Notes: generated by a model from the letters alone, not told the origin. DNA of 55,806 bases from Verrucomicrobiota bacterium (GCA_030625775.1 DAOUQC010000022.1:1-55806), one strand, 5' to 3'. Shown: positions 18,691 through 27,672, counted from the first letter of the stretch. Numbers and translations are program-made.

Positions 18691-19068
18691 CTATTTATTA
18701 GGAACGTCCTTCTCCTCGACTACCTCAGTCTCCACTTCCGTCGCCGCACCGCCCTTGTCCTTACCGAACACCTGCGTCACGCTGGATTTTTCAAACTTGA
18801 TCTTCACTCCGTCCTGCACTTTCACTGTCACAGTACGGTCACTTTTGTTCGACACGATGCCGTGAATGCCCCCCGCCGTGATGACCTCATCTCCGATTTT
18901 GAGATTGTCTATCAGCTTCGTCTGCTCCTTCTGCTTCTTCTGCTGAGGGCGAATCATGACAAAATACATCATCACCAGCATCAGCAGCATTGGAATCAGA
19001 AAGCCTCCCATGGGAGAAGCTCCAGTGGATGGATCAGCGGCAAGTATAGTATAAAGTTGTGCGTTCAT
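18691..19068 (-). CDS. yajC: Preprotein translocase subunit YajC
   Basis: YajC is a small accessory subunit of SecDF. From the ATG at 19068 the product is 125 residues: one TM helix (MGGFLIPMLLMLVMMYFVM) followed directly by RPQQKKQKEQTKLIDNLKIG and DEVITAGGIHGIVSNKSDRT, the family hallmark. The end is Glu/Lys/Val-rich. An upstream in-frame start exists but would overlap the tgt coding end. Located between tgt and secDF, as in many bacteria. Confidence 0.95.
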   Translation of the reverse strand: MNAQLYTILAADPSTGASPMGGFLIPMLLMLVMMYFVMIRPQQKKQKEQTKLIDNLKIGDEVITAGGIHGIVSNKSDRTVTVKVQDGVKIKFEKSSVTQVFGKDKGGAATEVETEVVEEKDVPNK

Positions 19069-19081
19069 TCGAAATTGTGTT

Positions 19082-20191
19082 TCACTCCCCACGGTAACGA
19101 CGAATAAAGTCGTCCTTAAAAGTATTGAAAGAGCCGACTTCGATAGCACACCTGACCTCTTTCATCAAGTTGAGATAAAAATGAAGATTGTGCAGGCTCA
19201 GCAGACGCAACCCCAAAATCTCATCACTTTTGATCAAATGCCGTAAATAACCACGACTGAATCCCTGGCAAAGCGGGTGCGTATCCTCACAAATCGGCCG
19301 CTGGTCCATCTCAAATTTTTTGTTTTTGATATTCAAAGTCCCATCGCGGGTATAAACCGTGCCATTCCTTGCCACCCGGGTCGGCAGAACACAATCAAAC
19401 ATGTCCACCCCACGTGAAATCAGTTCCAGTAACTGGTCAGGCTGCCCCATGCCCATCGCATATCGCGGCTTGTTTTGCGGCAAAAACGGCACCGCGATAT
19501 CCACCGCCGAATACAATTCTTCATTCGGCTCGCCCACACTCAGACCGCCCACTGCATAACCATCAAAATCCAGTTCCACCAAATCCCTCGCCGCTTTTTC
19601 CCGCAAATCCGGATAAGTCGATCCCTGCACAATACCAAAATAATTTTGCCCCTGACGGCGATTTTTTTCAATCCACTCCCGCGAACGACGTGCCCAATCG
19701 GTGGTGATCCTGAGACTGTTCTCCGCGTAATCCCGCTCGCAGGGATAAGGTGGGCACTCATCCAACAGCATCGCAATGTCAGAGCCGATCGTCGATTGGA
19801 TCTCCAGTGCCGATTCCGGGCTCAGGAAAAGTTTGGCTCCATCCAAGTGACTTTGAAAAGCCACCCCCTCATCCGTGATCTTGCGCAGCTTGGCCAAAGA
19901 AAAAACCTGGTAACCGCCCGAATCCGTCAGAATCGGCCCATCCCAATTCATGAAATTATGCAGGCCGTCAAATTCCTTGATCACCTCCATGCCCGGACGA
20001 ATGAACAAATGATAGGTATTACCCAGAATAATACTCGCCTCCAACTCGTGCAGCTCCGCTGGGCTCACCGTCTTAACCGTGCCCCGCGTCCCCACCGGCA
20101 TGAAAGCCGGCGTCTCCACCACTCCGTGGGAGAGTGTCAATTTCCCTCGCCGTGCCCCGGAAGCTTCATCCTGACTGATCAATTCAAACAT
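19082..20191 (-). CDS. tgt: Queuine tRNA-ribosyltransferase with altered zinc site
   Basis: TGT exchanges guanine-34 for preQ1 in Asp, Asn, His and Tyr tRNAs. The 369-residue product starts MFELISQDEASGARRGKLTL. It has THGVVETPAFMPVGTRGTVK-like sequence, the catalytic region LTDSGGYQVFSL, VGGLSVGEP, the nucleophile region GVDMFDCVLPTRVARNGT and LSLHNLHFY. The zinc motif CxCxxC near the C-terminus is replaced: aligned on the last Cys (PLCQGFSRGYLRHL) the two first ligands read Asp and His (D-T-H-P-L-C). Start chosen at 20191; a further upstream codon at 20218 is not conserved. Divergent from the small cupin gene. Confidence 0.95.
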   Translation of the reverse strand: MFELISQDEASGARRGKLTLSHGVVETPAFMPVGTRGTVKTVSPAELHELEASIILGNTYHLFIRPGMEVIKEFDGLHNFMNWDGPILTDSGGYQVFSLAKLRKITDEGVAFQSHLDGAKLFLSPESALEIQSTIGSDIAMLLDECPPYPCERDYAENSLRITTDWARRSREWIEKNRRQGQNYFGIVQGSTYPDLREKAARDLVELDFDGYAVGGLSVGEPNEELYSAVDIAVPFLPQNKPRYAMGMGQPDQLLELISRGVDMFDCVLPTRVARNGTVYTRDGTLNIKNKKFEMDQRPICEDTHPLCQGFSRGYLRHLIKSDEILGLRLLSLHNLHFYLNLMKEVRCAIEVGSFNTFKDDFIRRYRGE

Positions 20192-20200
20192 AGGCCGCAG

Positions 20201-20443
20201 ATGATAGCGACAATCCAAAGGAACGAAAGCCTGAAATCACCTCACTGGGGCTACATGATCGAAGGTCAAGCCACCATCACCTATACCAGCGGTGAAGAAA
20301 AGGTCTGCTCGGGCGGTGATTTGTTTTACTGCCCTCCCGGACACAGCGTCAGAGCGGAACAGGATTCGGGAATCATCCTATTCAGCCCACAGGCTGAACA
20401 CTGCACTGTGGCCGAACATCTGAAAGAGAAGCTGACGGGGTAG
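20201..20443 (+). CDS. Small single-domain cupin, possibly truncated
   Basis: The 80-residue product contains a cupin-like core: HWGYMIEGQATITYTSGEEK, then GGDLFYCPPGHSVRAEQDSG and a strand GIILFSP. Relatives I recall with this pattern carry about 50-60 more residues before the HWGY motif. Here the ATG lies only 9 bp from the divergent tgt start, so that part is missing or overlaps tgt. It may be a functional mini-cupin or a remnant of a longer gene cut at this point. No ligand-specific function can be given. Confidence 0.5.
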   Translation: MIATIQRNESLKSPHWGYMIEGQATITYTSGEEKVCSGGDLFYCPPGHSVRAEQDSGIILFSPQAEHCTVAEHLKEKLTG

Positions 20444-20809
20444 TCCAACTCCCTTTAATCCTCCCTGATTCCAACAATCCCCTCATCCCTCTGGTCCCGT
20501 TTTGGGACCAGGAGTCGCACCATTCATTAAATCTTGCCGCATCAGACGCCACGCTCTGGCACTGGACTTACGGCTTCCTCCGCTCATCATATTTGGATCA
20601 GGATTGACCGCAATGTTCCCAGCAAAATCCGCGTTACCGGGAATCTGGATTTCCCGCAATTTTCCTATTTGCTTAATCCTCCCCTTTTCCTGTATCTGTG
20701 GAATTTGACAATATCTACTTCACCTTTCTGCTAGCACTTCCAAAACCCCGATTTGCTTGCCCGTGAAACCAAAATTTCGTGGGCACTCCCTCGTGTGTTA
20801 CCCTCCACC
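20444..20809. other. Non-coding gap with an 8 bp hairpin
   Basis: No gene is visible in these 366 bp. A perfect inverted repeat CTGGTCCC-gtttt-GGGACCAG lies at 20491-20511, without a T-run, about 50 bp after the cupin stop. A TTGACA at 20705-20710 could be a -35 box for the sialidase-like gene, but there is no good -10 at the right distance. Confidence 0.4.
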
Positions 20810-21940
20810 ATGCTCCACCGATTTTTGCTTTCTTTGTTTGCCGCGATTCTAATAGCCGTTCCTGCCTCGTCTGCACAAAACGACTCAGTCAAGACCTCCG
20901 GCATCCGGCTGGAAAAACGTGCCAAAGATATGCCCGGCGCCATGATGGGGCCATTTGTCATTTTGCCAGGTGACCGCCTGCTCACGATCAAAGATGAACT
21001 CGCCTACGTTTCTGGTGACGACGGCAAGAGCTGGAAATCCTGGCCACTTTTGCCCAATGGCCCCACAGTGAAAGTCAGCAACGAGCGAGCTTTGCTTCGA
21101 ACAAAAAATGGCGCCATCATTCTTGTGTTCATGAACCTCGCGAGCGAGCGCAAATGGAAGTGGGACAAAGAGAAAAACGCACCGGCACCAGATTCCCGAC
21201 TCGATGTCTGGTCGATGCGCAGCCTCGACGATGGCAAAACCTGGATCGATGCACAAGCAATCATGAAGGGTTACTGCGGCGCCATCCGTGACATGATCCA
21301 AACCCGCAGCGGCGAAGTAGTCGCCACCGTGCAACCTCTGCTTATTAAAGAAGCACGCCATGCCACCCAACCCTATATTTCCTCTGACGATGGCAAAACC
21401 TGGACCGCTGGTCAATTACTCGACATCGGCGGACGCGGTCACCACGATGGCTCGGTCGAAGCCACCCTCACCGAGCTTAAGGACGGCCGCCTATGGATGT
21501 TGCTGCGCAGCAACATGGATGACTTTCTCTCCACGACTTCATCCGATAGCGGGCTGACCTGGATAAAAATGAAGCCGGCCGGCATCGGCGCCAGCAGTTC
21601 TCCGGCGATGCTGAAGCGTCTGACGAGCGGACGACTTCTGCTGGTCTGGAATCAACTTTATCCTGAAGGCAAAAGCAGCTACGAACGCCGCTCCGGCAAC
21701 TACTCTCAACACGCAGGCAGCTGGCATCGCGAGGAACTCTCTATCGCTTTTTCCAGTGATGATGGAAAAACATGGACCCTTCCCGTTGTCATTGCTCGCA
21801 AAGCAAAAACCTGGATCTCCTACCCCTACGTTCTCGAACGCCGCCCCGGCGAAATCTGGATCACCACCATGCAAGGCGGACTAAGGGTGATAATCCACGA
21901 GCAGGATTTTGTCAGCAAGAACTCCAAAAAGGCTAGGTAA
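20810..21940 (+). CDS. Exported sialidase-like Asp-box (BNR) protein
   Basis: The 376-residue product has a signal peptide (MLHRFLLSLFAAILIAVPAS, cut near SSA/Q). It carries five Asp boxes (S-x-D-x-G-x-x-W): residues ~68-75, 138-145, 191-198, 244-251 and 315-322. This pattern marks a six-bladed propeller of the sialidase superfamily. Relatives may be exo-sialidases (GH33) or lack catalysis; I did not verify the Arg triad. The start at 20810 follows the signal peptide; an upstream ATG (20753) would add unconserved residues. It could act on sialylated or similar glycans outside the cytoplasm. Confidence 0.8.
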   Translation: MLHRFLLSLFAAILIAVPASSAQNDSVKTSGIRLEKRAKDMPGAMMGPFVILPGDRLLTIKDELAYVSGDDGKSWKSWPLLPNGPTVKVSNERALLRTKNGAIILVFMNLASERKWKWDKEKNAPAPDSRLDVWSMRSLDDGKTWIDAQAIMKGYCGAIRDMIQTRSGEVVATVQPLLIKEARHATQPYISSDDGKTWTAGQLLDIGGRGHHDGSVEATLTELKDGRLWMLLRSNMDDFLSTTSSDSGLTWIKMKPAGIGASSSPAMLKRLTSGRLLLVWNQLYPEGKSSYERRSGNYSQHAGSWHREELSIAFSSDDGKTWTLPVVIARKAKTWISYPYVLERRPGEIWITTMQGGLRVIIHEQDFVSKNSKKAR

Positions 21941-21965
21941 CTACCCCTGAAGCCCTTCTTCTAAT

Positions 21966-22095
21966 GTGGGGCAGAGCCGAAATGAAATGCAGACAGCCGG
22001 AGGCAATTCCATACCCGTCTTCTTCAGCTTGCGTTTTCTCCGGCAGACATGGAACCGGAGTGCAATGGAGATAGACGGAGTCAAGTCTGCCCCAC
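21966..22095. repeat. Short inverted-repeat element, copy 1
   Basis: A 130 bp non-coding element bounded by perfect 10 bp inverted repeats (GTGGGGCAGA ... TCTGCCCCAC). Its inside shares blocks such as GAATTGCCTCCGGC and TTGCACTCCGG (reverse orientation) with the element at 40958-41061. It sits between the sialidase-like gene and the convergent PQQ-like propeller gene. It looks like a small non-autonomous mobile or hairpin repeat. Confidence 0.65.
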
Positions 22096-22121
22096 GTCAT
22101 CACCTATTCCTGTTTTTGCTT

Positions 22122-23384
22122 TCAAGAGCCCTCACCAACACAGTACAAAAACTCCTGACGCTTCCCATTCTGCTTCTCCGAGGCTCTTACATAGATACGG
22201 TCTCCGGCAAAAGACGGGGTGGCAAACACATCGCTGCCCAGTTTGTTTTTGGATACCACATCGAGCTTCTTCGGACCAGGCTTGATGACAAAAGTCACGC
22301 CCTCCTGACTGGTGATAAAAACATGTTCTCCTGCCAGCACCGGCGACGAATTGAATATTCCGCCCAGTCTTTCTTTCCACATTTCCTTCCCTGTCGCCGC
22401 TTCAAAACAATAGGCCTCTCCCTTATCGGTGATCGCATACAAATAACCTTCATGGGTCAACATCGACGGCACGTAGACCTGCACCTCGTTGCGCCAAACC
22501 ACTTCGCCGGACCCATCCGCTTTCACCGCTATGGTTTCCTTCTTCGGATAGCCTCCACTGGCAAAAGCCAGCCCCCCATCGACCACCACCGAGCCGACAC
22601 ATTCCTCCGTCGTCGCATCATCCACACTCCACAGCAGCTTCCCGCTAGCGGGATCGTAGGCCGCCAGCATTTTGCATCCCGCCAGAATAACCTGATCCTT
22701 GCCGGCCACCTTGCAAACCACCGGTGAGGGATAATTCGGCGACTTCGGGCGATCCTGTCTCCAGATGACTTTTCCCGACTTGCGATCCAGTGCGGTGACA
22801 TATCCCCCATTGGCATGATCGGCTGCGACCAGGATCAAATCCTTATAAAGGATCGGTGAGGCGCTGTACCCCCAGTGGGATTTGAAATCACCCACTTCCT
22901 TCTGCCACAGTACTTCGCCCTCCAGGCTGAGCGCGGTCAAATGCACTGCTGCGTCATTCATGAACAAAACCAGCAAGCGCTCACCATCACAGGCAATGGA
23001 GGAAGTCGCCAGAGTGTTGCGTTTGTGCAGCCGTTTGTCCTTTTCAAAACCACTGAACAAAGTTTTCCCCCAAAGCTTTTTTCCCGATTTGCGATCAAAG
23101 GCCAACACCGATTGGCTGAGCTTCTCATCATCACCCGTTGCCAGATAAATACGATCCCCATACACCGTCGGCGAAGAATGCCCCCGCCCGGGCACCTCGG
23201 TTTTCCACAACACATTCGTCGAAGCATCCCACTTCACCGGCGGGTTTTCCTCCGGCACCTTGCCGTCATTGTTCAAACCACGCCAAGCCGGCCAATTTTC
23301 ACCTGCATCAGATGGCAGCACTGCCAAGCCAAAAACGGCAATCATCATAAGCCCCTTAAAAACATTTACCTTTTTCATCATCAT
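22122..23384 (-). CDS. Exported PQQ-like beta-propeller protein
   Basis: The 420-residue product has a signal peptide (residues ~1-27, ending SDAGENWPAW) and a propeller built of PQQ/WD-like repeats: SVLAFDRKSGKKLWGKT, VTALDRKSGKVIWRQ, LAAYDPASGKLLWSV and YCFEAATGKEMWKE. Such PQQ-binding-like proteins are abundant and mostly uncharacterised. Three consecutive ATG codons start the gene behind a GGGGAGG Shine-Dalgarno, so translation may begin at the second or third. It lies downstream of the Gfo/Idh/MocA gene on the same strand (31 bp), so the two may be co-transcribed. Confidence 0.85.
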   Translation of the reverse strand: MMMKKVNVFKGLMMIAVFGLAVLPSDAGENWPAWRGLNNDGKVPEENPPVKWDASTNVLWKTEVPGRGHSSPTVYGDRIYLATGDDEKLSQSVLAFDRKSGKKLWGKTLFSGFEKDKRLHKRNTLATSSIACDGERLLVLFMNDAAVHLTALSLEGEVLWQKEVGDFKSHWGYSASPILYKDLILVAADHANGGYVTALDRKSGKVIWRQDRPKSPNYPSPVVCKVAGKDQVILAGCKMLAAYDPASGKLLWSVDDATTEECVGSVVVDGGLAFASGGYPKKETIAVKADGSGEVVWRNEVQVYVPSMLTHEGYLYAITDKGEAYCFEAATGKEMWKERLGGIFNSSPVLAGEHVFITSQEGVTFVIKPGPKKLDVVSKNKLGSDVFATPSFAGDRIYVRASEKQNGKRQEFLYCVGEGS

Positions 23385-23415
23385 ATTCCTCCCCTAAATG
23401 CCTACAACCTTCTTC

Positions 23416-24453
23416 TTACAACTCAACAATCCGCCCTTCGCGAATCGAGTCCTCTGCCGCCACCGTCATCCGGGTTCCGTCCAGGCAATCCTCGACCGAG
23501 GTCAAAATCGGCGCGCCGTCCAACACAGCATTCACAAAAGCTTCGTGGATTTCCGAGAACCCCAAATGCCCGCCCCAACCAACGGCTTCCTTCGCTTCTA
23601 TCTTGTGCGCGATCGCCTCCTTCCGATCCGTACCGAGCTTCCATTGCAAAACCTCAATCGTCGAAATTCTTGTCTGTAAGGATCCCTTGTCACCAATGAT
23701 CCCCATCTCCAATTCCTCCTCCGGAAAATCGCGCGCAAACATACACAAGTGCAAGGTGCCGTGCACACCATTGTCGTATTCAAAACTCACCGTCGCATTG
23801 TCATGCACCTGGTGTTCACCCTCAATCACCCGGTTCACCGCATTGCCTCCAAAAGCCGCCACCTTTTTAGCCTTGCCTCCGCACCACCAGTTCATCACAT
23901 CAAAGTGATGGGCATTTTTATCCACCAGACAGCCGCCGGATTTGCGGTCATCCTGAATCCATTCCCCCGACTTCGGCTGAAACGGCCCGCGGAATTCCTT
24001 TGTCCACACCATCTGCGGCGTGCCGATTTCCCCATCATCAACCAGTTGCTTGATCTTCTGGAAAAAGGGAGAATAACGCAACTCATGACCAATCATGATA
24101 ATCTTGTCAGTCGACTTCGCCAGCACCCCCAGTTCATCACATTCTTCCAAAGTGATGCCACAGGGTTTTTCCAGGAAGAGATGTTTGTCAGCTTTGATCA
24201 CCGCTTTCGCCAGACGCAAATGAGTGAAATTCGGGGTGGAAATAAACACCGCGTCTACATCGGATTGGATCAGTTCATCTTCATCGTTATAGACCCGGGC
24301 ATCCGGCGCGGTCTCCAGACACTTCGCAATGTTGTCCTTGTTATTACCGCAAACAGCGACAACCTCCGCTCGTTCACCGTTCTCCCGATGAATCAAATCC
24401 ACATGACTGCGCCCCATCGCACCGATACCGATAAATCCACATTTCAATTTCAT
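23416..24453 (-). CDS. Gfo/Idh/MocA-family NAD(P)-dependent oxidoreductase
   Basis: The 345-residue product has an N-terminal Rossmann fold (CGFIGIGAMGRSHVDLI), the conserved LFLEKPCGITLEE (EKP motif), and a C-terminal domain with GGCLVDKNAHHFDVMNWW, where DxxxH-type residues normally contact the sugar. Family members oxidise or isomerise sugars and cyclitols. The substrate cannot be told from the sequence. It is divergent from the amidohydrolase gene and upstream of the PQQ-like propeller, suggesting a carbohydrate-catabolic locus. Confidence 0.88.
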   Translation of the reverse strand: MKLKCGFIGIGAMGRSHVDLIHRENGERAEVVAVCGNNKDNIAKCLETAPDARVYNDEDELIQSDVDAVFISTPNFTHLRLAKAVIKADKHLFLEKPCGITLEECDELGVLAKSTDKIIMIGHELRYSPFFQKIKQLVDDGEIGTPQMVWTKEFRGPFQPKSGEWIQDDRKSGGCLVDKNAHHFDVMNWWCGGKAKKVAAFGGNAVNRVIEGEHQVHDNATVSFEYDNGVHGTLHLCMFARDFPEEELEMGIIGDKGSLQTRISTIEVLQWKLGTDRKEAIAHKIEAKEAVGWGGHLGFSEIHEAFVNAVLDGAPILTSVEDCLDGTRMTVAAEDSIREGRIVEL

Positions 24454-24548
24454 GGCTAATAGTTTTTCACGCTCTACCCGACTTTGTCAGGTGTTTTTTC
24501 TGAAAACAGAATATTCTCCGTGCGAAACCAATTGGAAACAATACCCCT

Positions 24549-24619
24549 GTAGGACGGAACTCCGATTCCGTCATGAAAAACCGTGATTTCCACATGGAAG
24601 ATATAGAAATCCGCCCTAC
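24549..24619. repeat. 71 bp inverted-repeat element between divergent genes
   Basis: The stretch is bounded by GTAGGACGG and CCGCCCTAC, inverted repeats matching at 8 of 9 positions, with an inner CGGAACTCCGATTCCGTC imperfect palindrome. It lies in the intergenic space between the Gfo/Idh/MocA gene and the amidohydrolase. It may be a dispersed hairpin repeat rather than a regulatory site. Confidence 0.5.
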
Positions 24620-24636
24620 TTTAACTCCCTGCAGCC

Positions 24637-25902
24637 ATGTCAATCTCCCTCAGCCAATACATCCATCAATTGCCCCTCATCGATGTGCACGAGCATCACC
24701 TGCCGGAGACTTTTCTGAGCAAGGATGTCGGCCTGCTCGACCTCTTCAAACAAAGCTACGCCGGGTGGACACAGGCGCGTCCTTATCCCCTGCCCGGTGA
24801 AATTGCAGATGAAAGCCTGATGGGACCCGCCGAGGGCGAAACCACCTGGTCCGACATCGCAGCCTACGTCGAGGACTGCGGATCGAATCAATTTGTGCGC
24901 AGCCTGATTCAAGGACTCGATGAGCTATACGATTTGAAAGGCGAAGGCATCACCAAGGACAACTGGCAGGCGCTTGATCAAAGCATCCGGAATAATCATA
25001 GCGACCCGAACTGGCCTCATGAAGTGATGCGACGCGCCGGAGTGCAACGAATCATCACCGATCCCTATTCGAGTCCAATGCAGAACGCCGCGGAAACTCT
25101 GGGTGAAAACTATCAATCGGTTCTGCGTATCAACGCACTCGCCATGGGTTGGCATCCGGACAACCGAGATCACAATGGCAATTGCGCATCCGAGTTTGCC
25201 AAAGAGCTGAACCTGCCACTCGATTCCTTTGACGACTTTTGTCACCTCATCGAAGTCCTCGTCGAGACCCTCGCCGTCCGCAATCAGATCGCGGTGAAAA
25301 ATGCGCTGGCTTATGATCGTGACATTCAATTCGATCCTCCCAACGAAGCTCTCGCCCGCAGTGCATGGAAAAAAGTCGATGCCGACCCGGAGGAACAAAA
25401 AGCATTCGGCGATTTTGTCGTCGATCGCTTTTGCGCTCTCGCTGGCGAACACGATGTGCCGGTGCAAATGCATCTCGGCACGGCGGTGATCCGCTTCTCA
25501 CACCCGATGAAAACCGTCGGCCTGATCGAACGCCATCCGAACACACGTTTCCTGCTGATGCATCTAGCCTACCCATGGAGCGCTGACCTGATGGGTATGG
25601 CCTTTGTCTACCGCAATATATGGATCGACCTGACCTGGTCACTGCTGCTCAGCGGCAGTCATTTCAAACGTGTCCTGCACGAAGCCATCGAAGTATTGCC
25701 CGACGAATCCCGCATCATGTTAGGCGGTGACAACTGGCATGCCGAGGAAAGTTTTAGCACCTTCAAACACGCACGCAATTTGATCAGCGAAGTGCTGCAG
25801 GAAAAAGTGGCTGCGGGTTACTTTCAGGAGTCGGACGCAAGGCGTCTGGCGGAGAAAATATTTTCCAAAAATGCGATCGCGTTTTTTGGATTGGATGAGT
25901 GA
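24637..25902 (+). CDS. Amidohydrolase-2 family metal-dependent hydrolase
   Basis: The 421-residue product fits the amidohydrolase-2 group of TIM-barrel hydrolases. Metal-binding motifs are LIDVHEHHLPE (His-x-His on strand 1), DVPVQMHLGTAV (strand-5 His), RFLLMHLAYPW (strand-6 His) and RIMLGGDNWHAEE (strand-8 Asp). Related enzymes include decarboxylases and uronate- or cyclitol-processing hydrolases; the exact substrate is unknown. The start at 24637 gives MSISLSQYIHQLPLIDVHEH. Placed divergently from the sugar-type dehydrogenase. Confidence 0.85.
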   Translation: MSISLSQYIHQLPLIDVHEHHLPETFLSKDVGLLDLFKQSYAGWTQARPYPLPGEIADESLMGPAEGETTWSDIAAYVEDCGSNQFVRSLIQGLDELYDLKGEGITKDNWQALDQSIRNNHSDPNWPHEVMRRAGVQRIITDPYSSPMQNAAETLGENYQSVLRINALAMGWHPDNRDHNGNCASEFAKELNLPLDSFDDFCHLIEVLVETLAVRNQIAVKNALAYDRDIQFDPPNEALARSAWKKVDADPEEQKAFGDFVVDRFCALAGEHDVPVQMHLGTAVIRFSHPMKTVGLIERHPNTRFLLMHLAYPWSADLMGMAFVYRNIWIDLTWSLLLSGSHFKRVLHEAIEVLPDESRIMLGGDNWHAEESFSTFKHARNLISEVLQEKVAAGYFQESDARRLAEKIFSKNAIAFFGLDE

Positions 25903-25912
25903 TTTTAATGTG

Positions 25913-25933
25913 GAGCAGGTTCGCAGCCTGCTC
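25913..25933. terminator. Hairpin after the amidohydrolase gene
   Basis: A perfect 7 bp stem GAGCAGG/CCTGCTC with a 7 nt loop is followed by TTAAAATT, 10 bp after the amidohydrolase stop. It could be a weak intrinsic terminator or part of a dispersed repeat. The downstream stretch (TTGCAATTGACTCCGTC) shares short blocks with the elements at 21966 and 34780. Confidence 0.45.
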
Positions 25934-26133
25934 TTAAAATTATATGAACAGGTTGCAATTGACTCCGTCCCGCTGAGTCACCCTGAATCGAACGGCTCCC
26001 GCCTACGCTTGCAGCTTCGGTGCGGCTAGCGCCACTCCGTATTTTTATTCACACCCCTTCTTTCTCCGTGCTTCTGTGTCCCTGTACGTGACTTTTTTTT
26101 CGCTGCCCCCAAAGTTGTAAACCAAAGCATTCC

Positions 26134-27570
26134 ATGACAAAGTCCGATATGAAACCTCATTCCGTTTTCCCATTTTTTGTCGGCACTGTATTGCTCGCCA
26201 CATCCACCCACTCCCCCGCACAAGACAAAAAGGCAGAGGACCCCTACATCTGGGCCATCCGCGCCGGGGGAACTCCGAGCGGGGAAAAAGTGCGCAGCCT
26301 GGCCGTCGGCGAAGACGGCTTCACTTACATCACCGGCCAGTTTGCGGGCGAGGCCGACTTCGGCAAACACAAGCTCACCAGTCGCGGAGCTCCTGATTGT
26401 TTTATCGCCAAAATCAATTCAGATGGTGAGTTTATCTGGGCACGGCAGATCGGCGGCGAGCTGACCGAACGAGGTTACGGCATCGATGCCGACAAAAACG
26501 GCAACGTCTTTGTCACCGGACATTTTGAAAGCAAGTCACTGACCTTTGCCGGCAAAACAATAAACAACATCGGCGACTACGACGCCTTCACCGCCAGCTA
26601 CGATAAAGACGGCAACGAGCGCTGGATCCATACCGGAGGAGGGGTGGCCTACGATTACGGGCACGGTTTGGATCTCATGCCCGGCGGCGGATGTGTTGTG
26701 GCTGGAAGAATGTCAGGCCACTCCACACTCGGAGACATCACCCTGGAGACCAGGGAAAAAGCTGCACGACTATTTGTCGCCCGCTACAGCGACGAGGGAA
26801 AGCTTCTCTGGGCAAAAGCTGGCGGCGCACCTGTATCCGGATCGGCTGATGACGTTGCCGCCGATTCAAAAGGTAATGTCTGGGTCTGTGGCAAGGCTTA
26901 CAAAAACGCCACTTACGATGGCAAACCCCTTGGCCGTGAAGAAGACGGATCGCTGCTGACCGCAAAAATTTCCGGGGAAGACGGATCACTCATCCAGGCA
27001 ACCCGCTTCGGGGGTAAAATCGAAGGCCACCTTGCCGGCATCATCCCCGATGAAGTGAATGGTGGCTTTTACCTTTGCGGCGCTTACAAAGGAGAGCTTC
27101 AAGTCGGCGATGACAAGATCACCAGTGTCGGCGACAAGGATGTTCTGGTTGCGCATTTTGATGAGACCGGCAAAATCGAATGGGTGCGAAGCTGCGGCGG
27201 CCCCGGATGGGATCTCGCTCTGGGAATCGGCATCGACACCAAGGGCAATGTGCTGGTCACCGGTTTTGTTACCGAAAAGGGAGAATTTGGCCAGGGCTTC
27301 CCTGCGATCTGCGGAGCAGCCCGCGAAGGTTTTGTCTCTTCATACGATCACAAGGGCAAGCTCTTGTGGGTGGTCGAAAACGGCGGAGCCGATAATGAAA
27401 TCAACGAGGACGTCGCCGCCGATCAGGACGGCAACATCGTCAACGGCGGCGGCTTCCAGACCGAAGGCACTTTTGGCCGCTTCAAACTGTTGGTCAAATC
27501 AGACGGCAAACGCGGACAGGATATTTTTGTGGTAAAATTCCGGGTGCCTGCAACGAGCGGCAAAAAATAA
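26134..27570 (+). CDS. Exported SBBP-type beta-propeller protein
   Basis: The 478-residue product has a signal peptide (cut near HSPAQ/DKK) and at least seven ~45-60-residue repeats. Each has a 'D..GN..VTG.F....F' half and a 'DAF...YD..G...W....GG' half (for example AVGEDGFTYITGQFAGEADF, FIAKINSDGEFIWARQIGG, DADKNGNVFVTGHFESKSL). This matches the beta-propeller repeat family SBBP. Function of such proteins is unknown; they are usually secreted. Two starts (26134 and ATG at 26149) are possible; the downstream one begins MKPHSVFPFF. Confidence 0.85.
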   Translation: MTKSDMKPHSVFPFFVGTVLLATSTHSPAQDKKAEDPYIWAIRAGGTPSGEKVRSLAVGEDGFTYITGQFAGEADFGKHKLTSRGAPDCFIAKINSDGEFIWARQIGGELTERGYGIDADKNGNVFVTGHFESKSLTFAGKTINNIGDYDAFTASYDKDGNERWIHTGGGVAYDYGHGLDLMPGGGCVVAGRMSGHSTLGDITLETREKAARLFVARYSDEGKLLWAKAGGAPVSGSADDVAADSKGNVWVCGKAYKNATYDGKPLGREEDGSLLTAKISGEDGSLIQATRFGGKIEGHLAGIIPDEVNGGFYLCGAYKGELQVGDDKITSVGDKDVLVAHFDETGKIEWVRSCGGPGWDLALGIGIDTKGNVLVTGFVTEKGEFGQGFPAICGAAREGFVSSYDHKGKLLWVVENGGADNEINEDVAADQDGNIVNGGGFQTEGTFGRFKLLVKSDGKRGQDIFVVKFRVPATSGKK

Positions 27571-27672
27571 AATCCCCCATTCCTCCTTTGTACTCTCAGC
27601 GTCTTGGTGAGACTATAAAATACGCATCGTACGCGTTTGCTCTGACAACATGGCTAGAGTAAATTATGCGGC

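Noticed and set aside
20705-20733. TTGACA as a promoter for the sialidase-like gene
   Set aside because: No acceptable -10 box lies 15-19 bp downstream.
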